From: Azoarcus indigens
GTDB taxonomy: Bacteria > Pseudomonadota > Gammaproteobacteria > Burkholderiales > Rhodocyclaceae
Length of the DNA: 64,000 bases
Assembly: GCF_004361735.1 (NCBI RefSeq)
Contig: NZ_SNVV01000025.1
Coordinates: 1 to 64,000 of the forward strand
Direction: 5' to 3'
How positions within the stretch are numbered: position 1 is the stretch's first letter; each line of letters begins with the position of its first letter. The notes beneath the pieces were generated by a model. That model saw only the letters and a program-made list of their open reading frames with translations. It did not search any database and had not been told where the DNA came from. Below are positions 27,881 to 37,431 of the stretch, in pieces. The position numbers were made by a program, and so were the translations under genes.

Positions 27881-28149
27881 AGGTTGATCCTTATGCGCGA
27901 GTGGGAGAACGCGGCCGCGGGCGAAGGATTTCGCAGCCGCAGGCGCTGCATGCCTGCGTAACGCGCGGCATGTCCCACTGGCAAGAGCATTATGTATGCC
28001 AATGTATATATATACCCGGTTGGCGGGTATTGATGCTGGATCAATGCCGTGAAAATGCTGAGTTATGGCTTATTTGCTTGCTTACAGGCCGATGGACTTT
28101 GAAGGGTTTGCGACGAATTATTTGTTTCTTATGCTACATATAATGGCGC
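27881..28149 (-). promoter_or_regulatory. AT-rich regulatory region of the porin gene
   Basis: This 269-base gap is strikingly richer in A and T than its surroundings, especially 27990-28140 (a TATATATA run at 28006-28013, ATTATTTG, TTATGC). It probably contains the porin promoter and binding sites. Several TATAAT-like hexamers occur on both strands and I cannot single out one. A short + strand frame at 27901-28143 has no coding features. Confidence 0.5.
28012..28045. repeat. Two abutting perfect dyads upstream of the porin gene
   Basis: ATACCCG (28012-28018) pairs with CGGGTAT (28024-28030), spacer 5. ATTGAT (28029-28034) pairs with ATCAAT (28040-28045), spacer 5. The two dyads share two bases and their centres are 16 bases apart. 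They could be operators or leader hairpins. Confidence 0.5.
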
Positions 28150-29163
28150 TCAATGCCCGCTGCGGAAACCCGCCAGTGAAGAGAGGAAGCCATCCACCGC
28201 CGCCGTGTAGGCGCCGGGCAGGCCGAGCTGGCCGTTGATGTCGCCATGGCTCAGCGGCTGGGGCAGGATCTCGGTGCGCACGCCCAGCGTTCCGGCGGCG
28301 GCCGCATAGCGCTTGGCCTGGGCGCAAGGATCGTCCGCCCGGCGGGTGGAGCAGACCAGCAGCATGGGCAGGGCCTGGGCGCTCAGGTGATGCTGCGGCG
28401 AGGCGGCGCGCCAGGTGGCCGGGTCGGCCCCGAAGGCGCGGTCGTAGAGCCTGGCATGGCGGCCTTCCATGAGCTGGACGAGGTCCAGCGCCGCACTGTC
28501 CAGGGACACGCTGCCAGCCCAGGGCCGGGCGCCCAGCGCGATGGCCCGCGCCGGATCGGCGGACAGCAGGGCGATGAGGTGGGCGCCGGCGGAGTGGCCC
28601 ATCAGCACCAGCCGCTGCGGGTCTGCATGCCACTCACCGGCGTGCGCCTGGACGTAGGCCAGGGCGCGGGCGACGTCCTCCGCCTGCGCCTGCGGCTCAG
28701 CCTGTGGCAGCAGCCGGTAGTTGGTCGAGACGAAGACCACGCCTTGCCCCAGCCAGTGGGCGGCCTTGTTGGCGACGACCCGTTCCGCCGCCTTGTCACC
28801 CAGGCGCCAGCCGCCGCCGTGCACCATCAGCACGATGGGCGCCGGCGGGGCGCTGGTGGCCGCCGGGGGCAGGTACACGTCCAGCTTCTGCCGGCCGGCG
28901 GTGCCGTAGGCGAGGTCGCGCAGTACCTGGCTGCCAGCCGGCAGACCGGATGCGCTGGCCGGGCGCTCGTCCACCTCGCCGGCCAGGGCATCGTCCGTCG
29001 CGGCGCCGGCCCGTTCCGCCCGCCTTGCCTCCAGCGCCTCGCGCAGGCGGCCGGCTTCGGCCGGTGGCGTGCTGCCGAGGAGGGCGAGGGCGGCGAGCAG
29101 GGCGGCGGCCAGCGGGTGCGTGAAGCGCGGCGAGGCAAGGTCTTGCGGGCGGGGGGATGGCAT
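28150..29163 (-). CDS. Secreted alpha/beta-hydrolase (esterase/lipase-like)
   Basis: Exported hydrolase of 337 residues, BD-FAE/Abhydrolase_3-type. A hydrophobic signal segment at about 17-37 (AAALLAALALLGSTPPAEA) is followed by a charged linker. The oxyanion motif HGGGW is at 115-119 and the nucleophile S191 is in GHSAGAH. Catalytic Asp is probably in the region after CSTRRADDP; the late His is in LSHGDING. The ATG at 29161-29163 with CGGAG upstream is better than the GTG/ATG at 29235. Substrate unknown; family members act on short-chain esters or polysaccharide-linked feruloyl or acetyl groups. Confidence 0.85.
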   Translation of the reverse strand: MPSPRPQDLASPRFTHPLAAALLAALALLGSTPPAEAGRLREALEARRAERAGAATDDALAGEVDERPASASGLPAGSQVLRDLAYGTAGRQKLDVYLPPAATSAPPAPIVLMVHGGGWRLGDKAAERVVANKAAHWLGQGVVFVSTNYRLLPQAEPQAQAEDVARALAYVQAHAGEWHADPQRLVLMGHSAGAHLIALLSADPARAIALGARPWAGSVSLDSAALDLVQLMEGRHARLYDRAFGADPATWRAASPQHHLSAQALPMLLVCSTRRADDPCAQAKRYAAAAGTLGVRTEILPQPLSHGDINGQLGLPGAYTAAVDGFLSSLAGFRSGH

Positions 29164-29433
29164 GGGAACTCCGGGAAGGGTGAGCAGGGCGAGGCGCGCC
29201 GCGGGAGAATAGCGAGCCGCTGGCGGGGGCGACAACCGGCTGCGGCGCCGGATGTATTACGGCCGGTTACGGCGCCTGGCATGCCGGCCATGATCTGCCG
29301 CCGGAGGCGCGGATGCGCCGGGTTTGCCGCCAGCCGGGAGGTAGTGGCCGCGGGCTGCCCGAGCGGGGGCGGATAGGGTCCGGCGTGCTGCCGGCCAGAG
29401 GGAGCAACAAGGGAACAACAAGGACAACACACC

Positions 29434-31299
29434 ATGTCAGAGCCGATTTCCACCGACCCCGCCGCCGCCATCGTGGGCGAGCGGCCACCGGTGGGCAGTA
29501 CAGCCGAGGCGACTGCGCCGGTGCCCGAGGCGCCGCCGGAAACGCCGGTCAGCCTGGGCGCTCTGTACCGTGCCTTGTGGCATCACGCCGCCGGCGCGCG
29601 CCACCTCATCCTGTGGGCCTTCCTGCTGCTGCTGGCGTCGCAGCTGTTCAAACTGGGCGTGCCCTGGCTGGCGGGCAAGGCGATAGATGCCATCCAGCAT
29701 GGCGGCCTGGACGGGCTGGCCGGCGCCGGGCGGTGGCTGGCGCTGGTGTTCGCCGCCATTGCCGCCAGCTGGCTGTTGCACGGACCGGGGCGCATCCTGG
29801 AGCGCAACGTCGCCCTCAAGGTGAGGGAGCGCCTTTCCGGCCTGCTGGTGGGGCAACTGGTGAGCGCGCCGCTGGCCTGGCACGAGCGCCACCACTCCGG
29901 CGAAACCACCCACCGGGTGCAGCAGAGCAGCCATGCGCTGTACGACTTCGCCCAGAGCCAGTTCATCTACCTGCAGAACACGGTGCGGCTGGTCGGGCCC
30001 ATCGTCGCCTTGTGCCTGATCTCGCCGCTGGTGGGCGTGGTGGCGGTGGTCGGCTATGGGCTGATCGGCCTGCTCATCACCCGTTTCGACCGCAGCATGA
30101 TGCGGCTGGCGGTGGACGAAAACCGCGCCGAGCGCCGCTACACCGCCGCGCTGGTGGACGTGCTCGGCAATGTGTTCTCGGTGCTGGCGCTGCGGCGCGG
30201 CGGTGGCGCGGCGCGCTTGATCGCTTCGCGGCTGGCGGACGTATTCGGCCCGCTCAAGCGCAGCATCGTGCTGAACGAAGCCAAGTGGTGCTCGGTGGAC
30301 CTGCTCGCCAGCCTGCTGTGGTGCGTGCTGGTAGCGGTGTATGCGATGGAGGCGAGCGGCGCCGGCAGCGGCATCGCGCTGGGCAAGGTGTTCATGGTGT
30401 ACGAGTACGCCCAGCAGGCGGGCGGCGTGATCACCGCCATCGCCGCCCACTTCCAGTCACTGGCGCGGCAGCGCGCCGACTTTGCCGCGGCCGCGCCGCT
30501 GCTGGCGGCGCCCTCGGTGCAGGACGCCCGCGCGCCGGCGGCCCACGGCTGGCGCGAGCTCAAGCTGGAAGGCCTGCGCTTCTCCTATGCGGCCTCGCAC
30601 GGTGGCGGGGTGGAGATAGACGCGCTCACCCTGCAGCGTGGCCGCCGCTATGCGCTGGTCGGCCCCAGCGGCGCGGGCAAGACCACGCTGCTGCGCCTGC
30701 TCGCCGGCCTTGATCGTGCCGGCAGCGGCCTGCTGCTGCTGGACGACGAGGCAGTGGAGCAGGCCGGCGACAGCCTGCGCAGCTTCGCCACCCTGATCCC
30801 GCAGCAGGCGGAGATGTTCGACGGCACGCTGGAGGAGAACCTGGCGATGGGTGAAAGCGCCGCGCCGGAAACCATCGCCGCCGCGCTGCATGCCGCCAGC
30901 GCCGACACCCTGGTCGCCGGCCTGGGCATGGGATTGGCCACCCGGGTGGCCGAAGGCGGCGCCAACTGGTCCGGCGGCCAGCGCCAGCGGCTGGCCCTGG
31001 CGCGCGGCGTGCTGGCGGCGGAAGGCAGCGCGCTGCTGCTGCTGGACGAGCCGACCAGCAGCCTGGACCCGGAATCCGAAGCGCGGGTGTACCAGCGTCT
31101 GTTCCGCCATTTCGGCGAAGCGGCGGTGGTGTCCTCGGTGCACAGGCTGCATCTGCTGGACCGCTTCGACGAGGTGATCCTGATGCGCGCCGGCCGCATC
31201 GAGGCGGTCGGCAGCGCCTGGGCGCTGGCGCAGTCCTCGCCGCTGTTCAGGGAGCTGCTGGCGGCGCAAGGGGGCGAGGTGGGAGCTGGGGCTTCCTGA
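29434..31299 (+). CDS. ABC transporter, fused permease/ATPase (exporter half)
   Basis: Inner-membrane ABC exporter of 621 residues, one half of a homodimer. A Pro/Ala-rich N-terminal stretch (1-40) precedes six helices (about 55-345). The ATPase domain (about 370-605) has Walker A GPSGAGKTT near 410, a Q-loop in LIPQQAEMFDGTLEENL, signature WSGGQRQR near 512, Walker B LLLLDEPTSSLD near 537 and the H-loop in VSSVHRL. The wording RVQQSSHALYDFAQSQFIYLQ is not one I can tie to a substrate. It stands alone, with GC-rich repeat DNA downstream. Lipid, drug or peptide export are all possible. Confidence 0.88.
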   Translation: MSEPISTDPAAAIVGERPPVGSTAEATAPVPEAPPETPVSLGALYRALWHHAAGARHLILWAFLLLLASQLFKLGVPWLAGKAIDAIQHGGLDGLAGAGRWLALVFAAIAASWLLHGPGRILERNVALKVRERLSGLLVGQLVSAPLAWHERHHSGETTHRVQQSSHALYDFAQSQFIYLQNTVRLVGPIVALCLISPLVGVVAVVGYGLIGLLITRFDRSMMRLAVDENRAERRYTAALVDVLGNVFSVLALRRGGGAARLIASRLADVFGPLKRSIVLNEAKWCSVDLLASLLWCVLVAVYAMEASGAGSGIALGKVFMVYEYAQQAGGVITAIAAHFQSLARQRADFAAAAPLLAAPSVQDARAPAAHGWRELKLEGLRFSYAASHGGGVEIDALTLQRGRRYALVGPSGAGKTTLLRLLAGLDRAGSGLLLLDDEAVEQAGDSLRSFATLIPQQAEMFDGTLEENLAMGESAAPETIAAALHAASADTLVAGLGMGLATRVAEGGANWSGGQRQRLALARGVLAAEGSALLLLDEPTSSLDPESEARVYQRLFRHFGEAAVVSSVHRLHLLDRFDEVILMRAGRIEAVGSAWALAQSSPLFRELLAAQGGEVGAGAS

Positions 31300-31641
31300 C
31301 GGACGCTGCTCAAAGGCCAGCAGGATGTGCGTTGAGAACCTGTGTGGTTTGGGGGGCGAATGGCTGGTTTTCTCCCCTTGCGGGGCGTAGGCGGAAAAAG
31401 CGGAGCACTGGCTTCCCCCGCCGGCGCGCCCGGTGGCCGGCAGGCCCTAGGGCCGGGACGCGGAGCGGGGCCGGGGGAGAGGTCCGCGGACCTCACACGT
31501 AGCCGTCCCTTGCGGGGCGTCCCCCTCTCCCCGGCCCTCCCCCGCGAGGGGGAGGGAGTGCGGCCTCGGGGCCGAGTTGCCTGGTGCCCTGCGGTGGGCG
31601 CCACCAATGGCTAGGCCTGGTGCCACACCTGCATCCGACTC
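31300..31641. other. GC-rich non-coding region with palindromes
   Basis: A 342-base gap without a supported gene. It contains a 13-base direct repeat CCCTTGCGGGGCG (near 31376 and 31507) and an imperfect long inverted repeat: GGGGCCGGGGGAGAGG near 31469 against CCTCTCCCCGGCCC near 31524. A tight hairpin is listed separately. The composition resembles the dispersed intergenic repeats common in GC-rich Proteobacteria. Confidence 0.5.
31535..31556. repeat. 9-bp hairpin with GCGA tetraloop
   Basis: CCCTCCCCC (31535-31543), loop GCGA (31544-31547), GGGGGAGGG (31548-31556): a perfect stem closed by a GNRA tetraloop. Probably one copy of a dispersed REP-like element; other copies were not found in this window. 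Confidence 0.5.
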
Positions 31642-32721
31642 CTACGCCGCTGCCGACCACCCCAGCATCAGTTCCCGCCGGATCCGGCCGGCCGCCTCCA
31701 GCGCCCCCTCCATATACCCACCGCCATAGACCGCCGTCTCGGTGCCGCCGAAGTGCAGCTTGCCCTGCCACACCGGCAGCTGCAGCTCGCGCTCGCCGTA
31801 GGCCGGATGGGCGATGGGCGGCTGGAGGTCCAGCTGGGAGCAGGTGTGCGGCTCGTCCGCCCAGTCGTGGTAGCGGCGCTGGCCATCCTGCGCCTGCGGG
31901 CCGAACAGCTGCTGCAGCTGGCTGGCGGCCAGCATGTCCAGGCCGCCGCGGAAGGCGGCGCGCTGGCTGGGGCTGAGGGCGATGAAGGCGCCGAGGGCGG
32001 CCTGGCCGCTGCCATTGCCGGCGTCCCAGGTTTCCGCCAGCGCGCTCTGCGAGTGGCGCAGCGTGGCGGTGCCGGACAGGCCTTGCTCGCGCCAGAAGCT
32101 CTCCGCATGCAGGCTGAGCAGCTTGGCCTGGCCGGCCATCCAGGTCGGCGCGTTGCGCAGCGCCTGCGCTAGCCGCGGCGGCAGCGGCGGTTGGAAGGCG
32201 ATGCGTTCTTCCACCAGCCGGGGCGGCAGGGCGAGGATGACATGGCGGGCGGAGATGAAGCGTTCGCCCTGCGGTTCGCTCAGGTGCAGCTCGATGTGGC
32301 TGCCGCGGTCGCGCAGGCCACTGAGGGCGTGCGCCAGGTGCAGGCGCGGCGCCGGCAGGCGGGCGGCCAGCGCCTGCACCAGGGTATCCAGCCCGCCGGC
32401 CAGGCGCCGCGCGCCGCCGTGGACGTCGGCCTGCTCGAAGGATTCCGGCCGGCCGCCGGCTTCCTTCTGCAGCAGATGGCGGCCGTGTTCCCGCTGCGGC
32501 AGGCTTTCCAGGCCGAGGTCGGAGATCAGGCGGGTGATGCGCGGCTGGTGGTCCGGCCAGTACCAGCTGGGGCCGAGGTCCAGGCCCTCGTCGGTACAGA
32601 GGATGCGGCCGCCGAGGCGGTCGCGGGCCTCGAAGAGGGCGAAGTCGCGGCGCGCGCCGTGCAGCAGGTTGGCCAGGGCCAGCCCGCACAGGCCGCCACC
32701 GATGATTGCGGTTTCCAGCAT
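31642..32721 (-). CDS. Flavin-containing amine oxidase family protein
   Basis: FAD-dependent oxidoreductase of 359 residues. The dinucleotide-binding start MLETAIIGGGLCGLALANLL is followed by FEARDRLGGRIL, the classic GG-doublet motif of monoamine oxidases. The C-terminal FAD-contact region is LHFGGTETAVYGGGYMEGAL. I placed the start at ATG 32719-32721 with GAGG upstream because the Rossmann strand begins at residue 4; the frame is open to 33462 but that is antisense to alkB. No signal peptide. At about 360 residues it is shorter than most MAOs (about 450), similar to small bacterial relatives. The substrate is not known. Confidence 0.85.
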   Translation of the reverse strand: MLETAIIGGGLCGLALANLLHGARRDFALFEARDRLGGRILCTDEGLDLGPSWYWPDHQPRITRLISDLGLESLPQREHGRHLLQKEAGGRPESFEQADVHGGARRLAGGLDTLVQALAARLPAPRLHLAHALSGLRDRGSHIELHLSEPQGERFISARHVILALPPRLVEERIAFQPPLPPRLAQALRNAPTWMAGQAKLLSLHAESFWREQGLSGTATLRHSQSALAETWDAGNGSGQAALGAFIALSPSQRAAFRGGLDMLAASQLQQLFGPQAQDGQRRYHDWADEPHTCSQLDLQPPIAHPAYGERELQLPVWQGKLHFGGTETAVYGGGYMEGALEAAGRIRRELMLGWSAAA

Positions 32722-32960
32722 GGAAGCACCTCGTATCCCGTTCTCCGGCCGTGCCGGCGTGGCCAGGCAGACGCAAGCTTCATTCCAAAGGCGGATCTCG
32801 CCGGATGAGCAGGGTTTCCGTTGCATGTCGAGGCGATAGGCACGGGGGCTGCGCGTTGGATGTGCCACCAAGCAGGCGGTGATGTGCGATGTGTTGCAGG
32901 GCCAGGGGCCGTCCGCCGGTTTGCTCGGCTCCCTGCCCTGTCGCGCGCGGCCAGCGGCGC

Positions 32961-33560
32961 TCAAGGCTGCGGAAACACCCGGCGGAAGGTGAGATTGAGC
33001 CGCGCGCCGGCGATATCCGGCTCTGCCGGCACCGCATGCTCCCACTGCTGCTGGAAGGGCGCGCGCATCAGCAGCAGGGTGCCGGCCTCCAGGGGCAGCG
33101 AGGCGGCTGCGCCGGCGACGCCGGGCTTGGGCCGCCAGTGGAAGGCGCGGGTGGCGCCCAGGCTGAGGGAGGCGATGACCGGCGCCGGGCCGAGGTCGGC
33201 CTCGTCGTCCGCATGCCAGCCGACGTGGTCTTCGCCGTCGCGGTAGAGGTTGGCGAGCACGGCGTTGAAGCGGTGGCCGGTTAGTTGGGCGACCTGCTCC
33301 CGCAGCGCCGCCAGCGGCGGTGTCCAGCCGTGGGAGTTGAGCAGGTTCTGGGCGTAGCGGTAGTCGATGCCGGCGTCGGAGAACCAGGCCTGCTGGCGCG
33401 GCAGGCGGAAGCGCCGGCCGGCGGCGAGGTAGCTGCCGTCGGTCCACGGGATGCCGGCGCACAGGGCGTGGAACAGCTGCTCGGCGGCGGCGGCGTCCAG
33501 CAGCCGCCAGCAGTTCAGCAGCGGATGGGGCGCGGGCAGGATGAGGGGGGCGGGCGTCAT
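32961..33560 (-). CDS. alkB: AlkB-like 2-oxoglutarate/Fe(II) DNA repair dioxygenase
   Basis: Oxidative DNA/RNA demethylase of 199 residues, nearer to the ALKBH2/3 style than to E. coli AlkB. Iron ligands: H116 and D118 in GWHADDE, and H175 in QWEHAVP. 2-Oxoglutarate is held by R187 in GARLNLTFR; R193 is the second conserved arginine. FHWRPK and NLYRDGEDHVGWH are family motifs. It would reverse 1-methyladenine and 3-methylcytosine damage. The start ATG at 33558-33560 follows from the family N-terminus. It is divergent from the NifX-like gene and no ada gene is nearby. Confidence 0.9.
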   Translation of the reverse strand: MTPAPLILPAPHPLLNCWRLLDAAAAEQLFHALCAGIPWTDGSYLAAGRRFRLPRQQAWFSDAGIDYRYAQNLLNSHGWTPPLAALREQVAQLTGHRFNAVLANLYRDGEDHVGWHADDEADLGPAPVIASLSLGATRAFHWRPKPGVAGAAASLPLEAGTLLLMRAPFQQQWEHAVPAEPDIAGARLNLTFRRVFPQP

Positions 33561-33633
33561 GGCCGCCAGCATAGTCGCGAAGGGCGCAGCTCTTGCTTGT
33601 TCTTCACATCGACAGCGAATGACGGACGACACG

Positions 33634-33987
33634 ATGAGCGAAACGGCGAAGCCGCTGCGGGTGGCGGTGGCGAGCAAGGAAGGCGTGGCGGTGAGCGAGC
33701 ATTTCGGCCACGCCAAGACCTTCCACATCTACGACGTGGAGGCGGGCGGCCACCGGCTGGTCGAGACGCGGGAGGTGGCGCACTACTGCCTGGGCGGCAG
33801 CTCCGACCAAGGCGCGCTGGCCGGCATCCTGGAAGCGGTGGCGGACTGCAAGGCGGTGCTGGTGGCCAAGATAGGCGACGGGCCGACGGCCAAGCTGGCG
33901 GCGCGCGGAGTCGAAGGGGTGGCGGATTACGCCTGGGAGGAGATAGGTGCGGCGCTGAGCGCCTATGCCGCCTCCCGTGGTATCTGA
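33634..33987 (+). CDS. NifX/NifB-C-terminal-like iron-molybdenum cofactor-binding domain protein
   Basis: Small protein of 117 residues made of a single dinitrogenase Fe-Mo-cofactor-binding domain (PF02579 type). It begins RVAVASKEGVAVSEHFGHAK, with the histidines of SEHFGHA and the later HYCLGGSSDQGALAGI and VLVAKIGDGPTAKLAARG all matching the NifX/NafY family. Starts at 33619 and 33634 are both possible; I prefer 33634, which has GGA nine bases upstream. No nif gene lies in the window, so its role (metallocluster carriage in another system or a nitrogenase accessory encoded apart) is open. Confidence 0.8.
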   Translation: MSETAKPLRVAVASKEGVAVSEHFGHAKTFHIYDVEAGGHRLVETREVAHYCLGGSSDQGALAGILEAVADCKAVLVAKIGDGPTAKLAARGVEGVADYAWEEIGAALSAYAASRGI

Positions 33988-34056
33988 GGCTGGGCGCGCC
34001 CTTCGCGCGCCGGCCTCACATCGCGGGTTTCAGGCTGGACGGCCGGCGCCGCGCCC

Positions 34057-34671
<615 letters not shown>

Positions 34672-34684
34672 TGCGGAACTCCTT

Positions 34685-36775
34685 TCACTTCAGGTTGGCG
34701 AGGGCGCTGCGGATTTCGCCGGCGGAGAGCAGTTCGGTGAGCAGCTGGGGCGTGCCCGCGTCGGCGGGGTAGAGGGCATAGACCGGCACGCCGCTGCGGC
34801 CCAGGCCGTCCAGCGCGGCGGTGATGCTGGCGTCGCGCGAGGTCCAGTCGGCGCGCAGCAGGGCCACGCCGGCGCGGCGGAATTCCTCCAGCACCGCGGC
34901 GTCGGCCAGCGTGGTGCGCTTGTTCACCTGGCAGGTGACGCACCAGGCGGCGGTGAAATCCACGAACACCGGCTGGCCGGCGGCGCGCAGCGCGGCCACC
35001 CGCTCCGGCGACCAGGTCTCCCAGCCGGCGGTGGTGGCGGCCGGCGCCGGCTGGGCGCGCAGGCCGGGCAGCGACCACGCCAGCGCGGCGGCCAGCAGCG
35101 CCACCGCCGGCGTGCCCAGCCACCAGCGGCTGCGGCCGGGCTGCGCCCATGCCCAGGCAGCGAAGGACACCGCCAGCAGCAGGCCGAGCAGGCCAATCAC
35201 CCCATTCACGCCGGCCTGCACGCCCAGCACCCACAGCAGCCAGAGCACGGTGGCGAACATCGGGAAAGCCATCACCGTGCGCAGCCGCGCCATCCAGGCG
35301 CCCGGCCGCGGCATCGCGCGGGCCACCGGGGGCAGCAGGCTGGCGAGCAGATAAGGCAGCGCCAGGCCGAGGCCGAGCGCGGCGAAGATCAGCAGCGTCT
35401 GCGCCCCCGGCAGGGTGAAGGCGAAGCCCAGCGCGGCGCCCATGAAGGGGGCGGTGCAGGGCGAGGCCACCGCCACCGCCAGCACGCCGGTGAGGAAGGC
35501 GTCCGCCGCCGGATGCTGCAGCTGCCAGCCCGCCGCCGAGCCGGGCAGCAGCGTGCGCAGTTCGAACACGCCGGCGAGGTTGAGGCCGATCAGGGTGAAC
35601 AGCAGCGCCAGCGCGGCGACGAAGACCGGCTCCTGCAGCTGGAAACCCCAACCCAGCTGCTCGCCGCCGGCACGCAGGGCGATCAGCGCGCCGGCGAGGG
35701 CGAGGAAGGAGAGGATGACGCCGGCGGTGTAGGCGAAGCCGCCCACCGCCAGTTCCCGCCGCGCGCCGGCGTGGCGGGCGAAGCCCAGCACCTTCAGCGA
35801 CAGGATGGGGAAGACGCAGGGCATGAGGTTGAGCAGCGCACCGCCGGCCAGCGCCAGCAGCAGGCCGGCGGCGAAACCGATGCCGGTGGGCGGGGCGGCG
35901 CCGGGCGCCGGGGCGGGGGCGGGGGCGGCGGCCGAGGCGGTGCCCAGCGCCTTCCAGCCGCTGACCGGCGCTTCCACCCGGAAGGCGCTGTCGCCCGCCA
36001 ATAGAACCATGGGCAGCCGTTCCGGGCTGGCGCTGCGCTGGGGCGACAGCGGCACCTGCGCCTGCCAGCGGCCGTCCTGCCAGGATTGCTGGATGGCCTG
36101 GGCGTGCTCTATCAGCCCCTCGGTTTCCGGCAGCAGCCGCAGCTCGCTGCCGGCGAGCGTGGCCGGCAGGCCGGCGATGGTGGCGACCAGCGTGTCGCCC
36201 TCGACGCGGACCTCGGCGCTCGCGTTGGCCAGCGCCTGTGGCCGGGCGGCCAGCGCGGCCTCGAAGGCGGCGCGGTGCTGGTCCAGCACGCCACCGTTGG
36301 GCAGCAGCAGGTCGAACTCGCCGCTCTCGGGAATGCATTCCTCCTTGCACACCAGCCAGTCGGCCTGCAGCTTGACCGGCAGCCCGCCGCTGGCGGGCGC
36401 TTCGCTCAGCGTCAGCGGTACCGGCAGCAGCACGGTGTCTTCATAGCCGTAATTCACCAGCGGGCCGAAAGGCAGCGGGCGCGGCGCTGGCCAGTCGATC
36501 TCGCCGGCGCTGGCGCCGGCGGGCAGCGTCCACGCCAGCGTAGTCGGCAGGCCGGAGTCGCCGGGGTTCTTCCAGTAGGTGTGCCAGTGCGGCTGGTGCT
36601 GCAGCTGCAGGCCCAGCCACACCGGCTTGCCGGCAGCGACACCTTCCGGCGCGTAAGCAAGCAATTCGGCCCGGACCCTGGGCGTTTCCACCCTGGCGGT
36701 GGCCTGGGCGCAGACGGGAACCAGCAGGGCGAGCAGCAGCAGGCGGGCGAGGAAGGAAGCGCGGAGGGAAGGCAT
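34685..36775 (-). CDS. ScsB/DsbD-type thiol:disulfide interchange protein
   Basis: Inner-membrane electron carrier of 696 residues that moves reducing power from cytoplasmic thioredoxin to the periplasm. Signal peptide about 1-25. Periplasmic alpha domain (about 30-270) with VCKEECIPESG, the exposed cysteine pair. Membrane CcdA-like domain (about 290-540) with LMPCVFPILSLKV and ASPCTAPFMGAALGF, the two membrane cysteines. C-terminal thioredoxin domain with FTAAWCVTCQVNKR. The N-terminal domain layout is that of ScsB (copper-sensitivity suppressor) more than E. coli DsbD. It forms an operon with the redoxin at 34057-34671. Confidence 0.9.
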   Translation of the reverse strand: MPSLRASFLARLLLLALLVPVCAQATARVETPRVRAELLAYAPEGVAAGKPVWLGLQLQHQPHWHTYWKNPGDSGLPTTLAWTLPAGASAGEIDWPAPRPLPFGPLVNYGYEDTVLLPVPLTLSEAPASGGLPVKLQADWLVCKEECIPESGEFDLLLPNGGVLDQHRAAFEAALAARPQALANASAEVRVEGDTLVATIAGLPATLAGSELRLLPETEGLIEHAQAIQQSWQDGRWQAQVPLSPQRSASPERLPMVLLAGDSAFRVEAPVSGWKALGTASAAAPAPAPAPGAAPPTGIGFAAGLLLALAGGALLNLMPCVFPILSLKVLGFARHAGARRELAVGGFAYTAGVILSFLALAGALIALRAGGEQLGWGFQLQEPVFVAALALLFTLIGLNLAGVFELRTLLPGSAAGWQLQHPAADAFLTGVLAVAVASPCTAPFMGAALGFAFTLPGAQTLLIFAALGLGLALPYLLASLLPPVARAMPRPGAWMARLRTVMAFPMFATVLWLLWVLGVQAGVNGVIGLLGLLLAVSFAAWAWAQPGRSRWWLGTPAVALLAAALAWSLPGLRAQPAPAATTAGWETWSPERVAALRAAGQPVFVDFTAAWCVTCQVNKRTTLADAAVLEEFRRAGVALLRADWTSRDASITAALDGLGRSGVPVYALYPADAGTPQLLTELLSAGEIRSALANLK

Positions 36776-36879
36776 GGCAGCGGCCGCTTAAGGTTCGTTA
36801 AGCGACCGCTTGTGGTGGGGATGGTTCCGGCTGCCTCTGAGGGCCGCTCTCGGCGCGGGCCCTTACGCGGGGCCGAAAA

Positions 36880-37431
36880 TCAGGCGTTCCGGCCCTTCTG
36901 CCACAGCACGTCGCCGCGGCCGCCGGCGCGGTTGAGCACGCGGCCGAGGACGAAGAGCAGGTCGGAAAGGCGGTTGAGGTACTGGCGCGGGCCGTCGTTC
37001 ACCTTCTCTTCCTGCGCCAGCGCTACCAGCGCGCGTTCGGCGCGGCGGCAGACGGTGCGGGCGTGGTGGGCGAGGGCGGCGGCGCGGGTGCCGCCGGGGA
37101 GGATGAAGTCCTTCAGCGGCGGCAGCGGTTCGTTGAGGCGGTCCAGCTCGTTCTCCAGGTGTTCCACCTGCTTGCCGCTGATCATGCTCATGCCGGGGAT
37201 GCAGACCTCGCCGCCGAGGTCGAAGAGGTCGTGCTGCACGTCGGTGAGCAGGCTGCGGACGTCGTCCGGCAGGTCTTCGCACAGCAGCACGCCGATGACG
37301 GCGTTGGCCTCGTCCACCTCGCCCAGCGCATCGATGCGCAGGCTGTTCTTCGGCACGCGCTGGCCGTCTCCCAGGCCGGTGGTGCCGGCGTCGCCGGTGC
37401 GGGTGTAGATCTTGGACAGGCGATGGCCCAT
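36880..37431 (-). CDS. Cob(I)alamin adenosyltransferase, PduO type
   Basis: Enzyme of 183 residues that makes adenosylcobalamin from ATP and cob(I)alamin. The ATP-binding N-terminus is KIYTRTGDAGTTGLGDGQR. DALGEVDEANAVIG, the arginine-rich RTVCRRAERALVAL and the late QYLNRLSDLLFVLGR are all diagnostic of the PduO/MMAB family, distinct from CobA. A trimer is expected. It is not in a cobalamin operon here and no riboswitch was recognised upstream (37432-37560). AGGAGG lies close upstream of the ATG. Confidence 0.93.
   Translation of the reverse strand: MGHRLSKIYTRTGDAGTTGLGDGQRVPKNSLRIDALGEVDEANAVIGVLLCEDLPDDVRSLLTDVQHDLFDLGGEVCIPGMSMISGKQVEHLENELDRLNEPLPPLKDFILPGGTRAAALAHHARTVCRRAERALVALAQEEKVNDGPRQYLNRLSDLLFVLGRVLNRAGGRGDVLWQKGRNA

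Noticed and set aside
27901-28143. 80-codon plus-strand frame in the AT-rich porin leader
   Set aside because: No ribosome site, unusual composition for this genome and no recognisable motif. It reads through the dyads and is better explained as regulatory DNA.
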